Assembly: GCA_002938075.1 (NCBI GenBank)
Contig: PTLK01000075.1
Coordinates: forward strand, 1 to 8,492
DNA: 8,492 nucleotides
Direction of reading: 5' to 3'
From: Alphaproteobacteria bacterium MarineAlpha3_Bin3
Lineage (GTDB): Bacteria; Pseudomonadota; Alphaproteobacteria; Rhodospirillales; Casp-alpha2
The notes beneath the pieces are model-generated. The model was not told where the DNA came from and made no database searches. It saw nothing but the letters and a program-made list of their open reading frames with translations. Shown in pieces: positions 1 to 8,492 of the stretch. Position 1 is the first letter of the stretch, and every line of letters starts with the position of its first letter. Made by a program: the position numbers and the translations under genes.

Positions 1-22
1 CTCCCCATTCCCTCCGCATCCT

Positions 23-52
23 GTGGCCTGTATCACCTAAATTGTACCCCTA
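23..52 (+). repeat. Left terminal inverted repeat
   Basis: Thirty bases beginning GTGGCCTGTATCACC and ending TTGTACCCCTA, identical to the reverse complement of 313-342. The match breaks at 53 (C against T), resumes for two bases (54-55), then fails. Outside the repeat, bases 21-22 (CT) do not match the complement of 343-344, so the outer limit is sharp. Confidence 0.9.
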
Positions 53-90
53 CGACGGCGCTGCGAGGTTTTCGGCCAGGAGCGCGGTTC

Positions 91-134
91 GCCTGCCTGA
101 GCGAAGCCGGAGCTTCGCTTCGGCGAAGGCAGGC
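91..134. repeat. Compound hairpin inside the left half of the element
   Basis: An 8-base outer stem GCCTGCCT (91-98) pairs with AGGCAGGC (127-134). Inside it, GCGAAGC (101-107) pairs with GCTTCGC (112-118) around a CGGA loop, and CTTC (118-121) can pair with GAAG (125-128) in an alternative fold. The GAAGC/GCTTC units recur, so several folds compete. This is the look of a REP-like palindrome. Function unknown; it could act as RNA structure or simply be part of the element's body. Confidence 0.7.
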
Positions 135-215
135 CATGATGCCAACCCACCACAAGCGGCGAGCAACGACGTCCGGAAGCTTCGCAACATCGCCCTCCTC
201 TTGGCACTTTGGGGG

Positions 216-309
216 TCGCTTTTCCCGCCCCCTCGGGGCGTCGGGAAGGCTAACCAATGAGCCGCCATCGCCTGCACCCTCCCTCCTGACGAGGAAACGG
301 GAAAAGCGA
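216..309. repeat. Internal 12-bp inverted repeat enclosing a GC hairpin
   Basis: TCGCTTTTCCCG at 216-227 is the exact reverse complement of CGGGAAAAGCGA at 298-309. Within the enclosed segment, CGCCCC (226-231) and GGGGCG (235-240) form a tight stem with a 3-base loop. The right arm ends just 3 bases before the right terminal repeat, so the element's right half has its own nested fold-back structure. Confidence 0.7.
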
Positions 310-312
310 TCA

Positions 313-342
313 TAGGGGTACAATTTAGGTGATACAGGCCAC
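313..342 (-). repeat. Right terminal inverted repeat
   Basis: Thirty bases, a perfect reverse complement of 23-52. Its outermost base, 342, is also the last base of the TAG stop codon (342-344, minus strand) of the potassium channel gene, so the element lies directly against the 3' end of that gene. Confidence 0.9.
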
Positions 343-1532
343 TAGGCCAGGCCTCGACTTTTTTCCTCGATCACCGCCAAGCGTTCGTCCATGACCTGGG
401 TGAGGATGTCGCGAAGTTCCGGGTTGCTCGCGAGAAGGCGCTTGAAAGCATCGACGCCGAGGACCAGAATCTCACATTCCGTAATGGTGGTCACGGTGGC
501 GGTACGGTCGGTTTCCTTGAGCAGCGCGATCTCGCCAAAAAAATCGCCGGGCCCAAGCCGTTGGGGTTCGGGCCGAAGGTCCACCTCCACCTCCCCCAAA
601 GAAATAAAGTACATGGCGTCCGCCTTGCCGCCGCGTTCGATGATAGTGGCGTGCGCCGGCAGCACACTGAGTTCCAGAAGGTCGACGATTTCGGCGATGC
701 GAGGAGCGTCGAGGCGACTGAAAAACGGCACCGAGGCGACCATGTTCCAGGTGACGACGAACTCGCGTTTGCGAATTTCGTTGCTGAAGGCGGTGGCTAA
801 TATGCCCGCCGGCAACGCGAACATGCCAATGCCCAACACCATGACGAAGGCCCCGAATACCTTGCCGCCCGCCGAGATCGGGGCGATGTCGCCGTAACCG
901 ACGGTGGTCAGGGTCGCCAATCCCCACCACATGGCCTCGGGGATGGAGCCAAAGGCCTCGGGCTGGGCGTCCTTCTCCAACAGGTAGATGATGCTGGACG
1001 AAAACACCAGAAGGATGGCGATGATCACCAGCGTCGCTCCAAGGGCGCGGCGCTGACCGTAAACCGCCGCCCCTAGGGTCTGCAAGGCGGCCGAATAACG
1101 GGTCAGCTTTAGGAGTCGGAAAAGCCTGAACACTCGCATGAACCGAAGATCGAAGGGCAGGAAAAACGCCAGGTAAAACGGCAGGATAGCGACGGCGTCG
1201 ATCAAGGCCATCGGCGTCATGGCGTACCGGAGGCGGCCCATGACGGGGGGGTGAAAGCGCTCGTTCTCGCTTTCGCCGGCGGTCCATAGGCGCAACACGT
1301 ATTCGACCGAGAACACGGCGACCGAGAAATATTCAAAATATTGAAAAAAAGTCCCGTAAGCCGCCGCCAGCGATTCGACGGTTTCCAGAATCACCGCGAG
1401 CACGTTGGTGACGATCAGCACCATCATGAAATTGTCGAAAAACTTGCCCTTCCAGTCTTCCGGACATGGGGCTTCGATGATCCGGTAAATCCGCTTTTTG
1501 AATGCCATGCCCGCTTCCCGTTCCGGTGTCAC
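342..1532 (-). CDS. Six-TM potassium channel with cyclic-nucleotide-binding domain
   Basis: A 396-residue inner-membrane ion channel. Six hydrophobic segments are visible: S1 about 33-53, S2 65-83, S3 107-125, S4 127-147, S5 164-185 and S6 225-250. S4 carries basic residues at every third position (R130, R133, R136, R139, K142, R145), the pattern of a working voltage sensor. The pore loop has the K+ selectivity filter TVGYGD (210-215). A cNMP-binding domain follows at about 268-385, with the phosphate-binding cassette FFGEIALL and R343-T344-A345. The architecture matches bacterial cyclic-nucleotide-gated K+ channels related to Mesorhizobium MloK1, but with a fuller S4. Whether it binds cAMP or cGMP, and whether gating is by voltage, ligand or both, is inferred. 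The start is uncertain: GTG at 1532 has AGGGG 5 bases upstream; an ATG at 1508 (residue 9) is the alternative. It lies 182 bp downstream of gltD on the same strand and ends against the inverted-repeat element. Confidence 0.93.
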   Translation of the reverse strand: MTPEREAGMAFKKRIYRIIEAPCPEDWKGKFFDNFMMVLIVTNVLAVILETVESLAAAYGTFFQYFEYFSVAVFSVEYVLRLWTAGESENERFHPPVMGRLRYAMTPMALIDAVAILPFYLAFFLPFDLRFMRVFRLFRLLKLTRYSAALQTLGAAVYGQRRALGATLVIIAILLVFSSSIIYLLEKDAQPEAFGSIPEAMWWGLATLTTVGYGDIAPISAGGKVFGAFVMVLGIGMFALPAGILATAFSNEIRKREFVVTWNMVASVPFFSRLDAPRIAEIVDLLELSVLPAHATIIERGGKADAMYFISLGEVEVDLRPEPQRLGPGDFFGEIALLKETDRTATVTTITECEILVLGVDAFKRLLASNPELRDILTQVMDERLAVIEEKSRGLA

Positions 1533-1714
1533 CAGAACCCCTGCGAGACGACGTTACACGGGCCTAAGACAAAAGCAAAATCCCTTGTCGCGACCGCGGG
1601 CAGCCGGGTTTTTGAAAAACCTTCCAGGGCATTGCGAGACGGATGGGAATTGATTTGATGGGGCGCCAATCGATTAGCTCGGAGGAGGTAAAAACCAGAA
1701 AGACTCTAGGCCGC
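1533..1714. other. Spacer between gltD and the channel gene
   Basis: A 182-bp gap that carries no credible gene. It contains a 15-base perfect palindrome at 1607-1621 (GGTTTTT-G-AAAAACC), which is AT-rich in the stem and followed by no T-run on the minus strand, so it is a poor intrinsic terminator. A promoter for the channel gene could lie here, but I see no convincing -35/-10 pair. The size of the gap suggests the channel may be a separate transcription unit from gltBD, without proving it. Confidence 0.5.
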
Positions 1715-3142
1715 TCATCTGGGCAGATTAGTTTCGCCCATCAGGTATTCGTCAATGGCCCGGGCGCACTGGCGGCCTTCGCGGATGGCCCACACCACCA
1801 GCGACTGACCCCGGCGCATGTCGCCGGCGGCGAACACCTTGTCGATGCTGGTGTGGTAATTCTCGGTGTCGGCGGCGACGTTGCCGCGATCGTCGTAGGA
1901 GACGCCGAGACCGTCCAGCATGCCTTCGTGCACCGGGTTGACGAATCCCATGGCCAACAACACCAAGTCGGCCGGGAGGTCAAACTCGGAGCCCGCGACC
2001 TCGGTCATTTTGCCGCCCAACCAATCAAGGCCAATACCTTTGAGCCGCGTCACATGGCCGTCCCGGCCCTCGAACGCCTTGGTGGTAATCGACCAGTCGC
2101 GGTCGCAGCCTTCCTCGTGGGAAGGCGACGTGTACAGCTTCATCGGCCAGTCGGGCCAGGACAGGCCCTTGTTTTCCTTCTTCGGCGGTTCCGGCATGAT
2201 CTCTATTTGGGTGATTGACGCCGCCCCCTGGCGGTTGGCGGTGCCGATGCAGTCAGACCCGGTGTCGCCGCCGCCAATGACGATGACGTGCTTGCCGGTG
2301 GCCATGATTTCCAATTTGTCGGCGATTCGCTCGCCGGAAACACGGCGGTTTTGCTGCGTCAGGTAACGCATGGCGAAATAGATGCCGTCGAGTTCGCGCC
2401 CCGGCACATTCAGGTCGCGGGGCTCCTCGGCGCCGCCGGTCAGCGCCATGGCGTCAAAATCCCGGAGCAGCTTTTCGACCTCGACGTTGAAGCCGACATG
2501 GCTGTTGGGCCGGAAATCGACGCCTTCGGACTGCATTTGCGCCATTCGCCGGTCGATCAGGTGCCGGCTCATCTTGAAATCGGGGATACCGTAACGCAAC
2601 AGCCCACCGATCTTGTTGTTTTTCTCGAACACCACCACCTTGTGTCCGCCGCGCGCCAGTTGCTGCGCGCAGGCCATGCCGGCGGGGCCCGAACCGACGA
2701 CGGCGATGCGCTTGCCGGTGCTGGAGGCCGGAACCTGGGGTTCGATCCATCCTTCCTCCCAGCCGCGGTCGACGATGGCGCATTCGATGGTCTTGATGGT
2801 CACCGGCTCGTCGGTGATGTTGAGGGTACACGACGCCTCGCAAGGCGCCGGGCAGATTCGGCCGGTAAATTCGGGGAAGTTGTTGGTCGAATGCAGGACC
2901 TCCAGCGCCCGGAGCCATTGGCCTTTGTAGACCAGGTCGTTCCATTCGGGGATGATGTTGTCCACCGGGCAGCCGCTGTGGCAGAACGGGATGCCGCAAT
3001 CCATACAGCGCGCGCCCTGGCGCGACAATTCGTCATCATCGAGGGTCCCGGTGAACTCGTCGTAGCTCTTGACGCGCTCCTCGACCGGCCGGTAACCGCG
3101 CTCAAGGCGTTCGTATTCCATGAAACCGGTAGCCTTGCCCAT
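1715..3142 (-). CDS. gltD: Glutamate synthase (NADPH) small subunit
   Basis: The 475-residue beta subunit of GOGAT, which takes electrons from NADPH through FAD and passes them by iron-sulfur clusters to the large subunit. The N-terminal Fe-S domain has cysteines C46, C49, C54 and C58 (CxxCx4Cx3C), then C97, C101 and C105. The FAD-binding Rossmann motif is VVGSGPAG (148-155), the NADPH-binding motif is VIGGGDTGSD (288-297), and the C-terminal FAD contact is FAAGD (437-441). Length and motif order are those of the GltD family, with nothing missing. The ATG start at 3142 is preceded by AAAGGA about 9 bases upstream (plus-strand 3152-3157), and residues MGKATGFMEYER form a normal N-terminus. It starts 24 bp after the gltB stop, consistent with one gltB-gltD transcript. 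The related dihydropyrimidine dehydrogenase subunit is less likely given the neighbour. Confidence 0.98.
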   Translation of the reverse strand: MGKATGFMEYERLERGYRPVEERVKSYDEFTGTLDDDELSRQGARCMDCGIPFCHSGCPVDNIIPEWNDLVYKGQWLRALEVLHSTNNFPEFTGRICPAPCEASCTLNITDEPVTIKTIECAIVDRGWEEGWIEPQVPASSTGKRIAVVGSGPAGMACAQQLARGGHKVVVFEKNNKIGGLLRYGIPDFKMSRHLIDRRMAQMQSEGVDFRPNSHVGFNVEVEKLLRDFDAMALTGGAEEPRDLNVPGRELDGIYFAMRYLTQQNRRVSGERIADKLEIMATGKHVIVIGGGDTGSDCIGTANRQGAASITQIEIMPEPPKKENKGLSWPDWPMKLYTSPSHEEGCDRDWSITTKAFEGRDGHVTRLKGIGLDWLGGKMTEVAGSEFDLPADLVLLAMGFVNPVHEGMLDGLGVSYDDRGNVAADTENYHTSIDKVFAAGDMRRGQSLVVWAIREGRQCARAIDEYLMGETNLPR

Positions 3143-3166
3143 AGGTTTCGGTCCTTTTTGCTTTTC

Positions 3167-7798
<4,632 letters not shown>

Positions 7799-7815
7799 TG
7801 TTCATCGCACCCTTG

Positions 7816-7857
7816 TTGAAAACGGCTCGGCTTAGATACCAGCGCCGGGCCGTTCAA
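7816..7857 (-). promoter_or_regulatory. Dyad/stem-loop in the gltB leader
   Basis: The arms TTGAA-aa-CGGCTCGGC (7816-7831) and GCCGGGCCGTTCAA (7844-7857) are complementary apart from a 2-base bulge and one mismatch, with a 12-base loop (7832-7843). In the gltB transcript the 3' arm would end 1 base before the AAGGG ribosome binding site. It could be an operator dyad for a regulator or an RNA hairpin affecting translation. Which one is not shown by the sequence. Confidence 0.5.
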
Positions 7858-7936
7858 GCCTGTGTCAAGGTGGTGAAGTCACCCGCACTCCGAGGGGCCA
7901 TCTTACCTGGGTTCGCGGGGCTTGGCCATATAGGGC

Positions 7937-7966
7937 TTGGGGGTGAACCCGGCGTTGCTGTATAAT
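7937..7966 (+). promoter_or_regulatory. Sigma70-type promoter for uppP
   Basis: A perfect -10 hexamer TATAAT lies at 7961-7966, with a partial -35 TTGGGG at 7937-7942 and an 18-bp spacer. Transcription would begin near 7973, about 19 bases before the TTG start, leaving room for the AGGGGG ribosome binding site at 7978-7983. A consensus -10 in such GC-rich DNA is unlikely by chance in this position. Confidence 0.6.
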
Positions 7967-7991
7967 GTACCATATTTAGGGGGATATAGGG

Positions 7992-8492
7992 TTGCCGTTT
8001 CTACATATTGCGGTTTTAGCCCTTGTTCAGGGGCTGACCGAGTTCCTGCCCGTCAGTTCGTCGGCCCATCTGATCCTGGTGCCGTACCTCACCGGCTGGC
8101 CGGATCAGGGGCTGGTGATTGACGTTGCCGTGCATGTCGGCACCTTGGGCGCGGTGCTGCTGTATTTCTGGCGCGATTTAGGGGATATGGTTTTAGGGCT
8201 AATGCGGCTGACCAAGGGCCAGCGCGATTCGGGCCGCCAATGCATTGGAGTGGACCACCAGAGCGCCTGCTGCTTCAAGCTGCTCTTGCTGTCGCAAGAG
8301 GGACTGGGGGTCGTCGGGTGTGCCGCAGAGGGAGACCACGCAAGCCATTCCCCTTCCCTGGTCACGGGCCGACTCGCAGGCTTGAGACAGTGCGGGGGCC
8401 AACTCGGCTGCTGGGTCAGGGTGGGAGCCGTAGCCCAGCACCACATCCAGCAGCAGCACCGCGACCTCTGGGTCGGCAGCCTCTTCGAGTAA
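7992..8492 (+). pseudogene. uppP: Undecaprenyl-diphosphatase UppP, N-terminal fragment running into foreign sequence
   Basis: The first ~80 residues are UppP/BacA, the membrane enzyme that dephosphorylates undecaprenyl pyrophosphate to recycle the cell-wall lipid carrier. Visible are a hydrophobic N-terminus, the active-site segment QGLTEFLPVSSSAHL (13-27) with Q13, E17 and conserved H26, then VIDVAVHVGTLGAVLLYFWRD (42-62), split here only for description. The start is TTG at 7992, with AGGGGG 8 bases upstream. From about residue 81 (nt ~8215-8237) the frame no longer reads as UppP: it turns Cys/Gln/His-rich and lies antisense to an fdrA fragment. It stops at 8490-8492, giving 166 residues against roughly 270 for the family, without the second catalytic motif PGxSRS. 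The product should be inactive if the junction is real. The alternative is an intact gene with a chimeric assembly. Confidence 0.75.
8199..8492 (-). CDS. fdrA: FdrA-family protein, C-terminal fragment (5' end outside window)
   Basis: An open frame enters from the right edge and ends at TAG 8199-8201, giving 97 residues. It begins LLEEAADPEVAVLLLDVVLG, then YGSHPDPA, then VVSLCGTPDDPQSLLRQQ and GALVVHSNALAARIALALGQ. This matches from memory the C-terminal succinyl-CoA-synthetase-like domain of FdrA, including LLLDVVxGxG, DPA, GTxxDPQ and the closing SNAxAA segment. FdrA proteins are acyl-CoA synthetase-like and occur with purine/allantoin catabolism genes; the exact reaction here is not known. 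The frame is open to the window edge with no start needed, so it is a partial gene rather than a short one. Its last ~12 residues overlap the end of the UppP-homologous segment on the other strand, marking the junction. Nothing else of a ureide pathway is present. Confidence 0.75.
   Translation of the reverse strand, partial: LLEEAADPEVAVLLLDVVLGYGSHPDPAAELAPALSQACESARDQGRGMACVVSLCGTPDDPQSLLRQQEQLEAAGALVVHSNALAARIALALGQPH

Larger units (their letters stand above)
23..342. mobile_element. MITE-like element with 30-bp terminal inverted repeats
   Basis: This is a 320-bp block whose first 30 bases (23-52) are the exact reverse complement of its last 30 (313-342). The interior contains no convincing gene: the short open frames on both strands have no recognisable domain and are low-complexity shadows of GC-rich hairpins. 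A short, non-coding, structured element with long perfect terminal repeats is the usual form of a MITE or other non-autonomous IS derivative moved in trans by a transposase encoded elsewhere. No transposase is visible here. The true element may be slightly shorter. If its tips are TGTATCACC at 29 and GGTGATACA ending at 336, it is 308 bp and is flanked on both sides by GGCC, which could be a 4-bp target duplication inside a palindromic GTGGCCAC target. I do not recognise the IS family. Confidence 0.72.
7799..7991. promoter_or_regulatory. Divergent intergenic region between gltB and uppP
   Basis: These 193 bp must hold control sequences for gltB leftward and uppP rightward. On the minus strand there is a perfect TTGACA (plus-strand 7863-7868), but the best -10-like match downstream, TATCTA (plus-strand 7833-7838), is 24 bp away, too far for a standard sigma70 promoter. 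The gltB promoter therefore remains unresolved. No riboswitch or small RNA is recognisable. Confidence 0.5.

Noticed and set aside
33..323. Short open frames of 72-96 codons on both strands inside the inverted-repeat element
   Set aside because: They overlap each other on both strands, run across the hairpins and terminal repeats, have no recognisable domain, and have no convincing ribosome binding site.
1607..1621. Palindrome GGTTTTT-G-AAAAACC as a terminator after gltD
   Set aside because: The stem is mostly A/T with a one-base centre and no U-tract follows on the minus strand; it would not form a stable terminator hairpin.
1683..1690. Strong Shine-Dalgarno-like AGGAGGTA on the plus strand
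   Set aside because: No start codon at suitable spacing opens a credible gene; the downstream plus-strand frame is antisense to gltD.
7851..7870. Possible sigma54 (-24/-12) promoter for gltB around TTGACACAGGCTTGAA
   Set aside because: The GG of the -24 element is missing and the spacing to the TTG of the -12 element is one base short, so the match does not hold.
7975..8190. Similar TTTAGGGG(G)ATAT strings at 7975 and 8177
   Set aside because: Only about 12 bases match, with an indel. The second copy encodes ordinary UppP residues, so I regard the resemblance as chance.

Overview
The window looks like chromosomal DNA of a GC-rich proteobacterium, most likely an alphaproteobacterium near the Rhodospirillales. 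This rests on remembered protein character (glutamate synthase subunits of the Azospirillum/Magnetospirillum type) and on overall composition, not on a search. Most of it is core metabolism, and I found no CRISPR array, RNA gene, phage module or defence system.

Layout. Positions 1-342 hold a gene-free, hairpin-rich element bounded by a perfect 30-bp inverted repeat (23-52 / 313-342), resembling a MITE or other small non-autonomous transposable element. Abutting it, on the minus strand, is a six-TM voltage-gated-type potassium channel with a C-terminal cyclic-nucleotide-binding domain (342-1532). After a 182-bp gap come gltD (1715-3142) and gltB (3167-7798), also on the minus strand. They are the small and large subunits of NADPH-dependent glutamate synthase (GOGAT), separated by 24 bp and transcribed gltB then gltD. 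A 193-bp divergent intergenic region (7799-7991) carries a dyad just before the gltB ribosome binding site and a promoter with a perfect TATAAT facing right. The rightward gene begins at a TTG (7992) as UppP/BacA, undecaprenyl-diphosphatase.

The right end is abnormal. UppP homology stops after about 80 residues (near 8215-8237). The rest of the window reads on the minus strand as the C-terminal 97 residues of an FdrA-family protein (8199-8492, continuing beyond the window). The two gene ends overlap tail to tail, and UppP lacks its second half. This is either a genuine recombination/deletion junction or a chimeric join near a contig end; the sequence alone cannot decide.

How the genes work together. 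GltB releases ammonia from glutamine and makes glutamate from 2-oxoglutarate; GltD feeds it electrons from NADPH. Together they form the assimilation arm paired with glutamine synthetase. The channel is probably a separate unit downstream; a link between K+ and glutamate as the classic osmotic counter-ion pair is only speculation. The items most worth checking are the terminal-repeat element and the UppP/FdrA junction.
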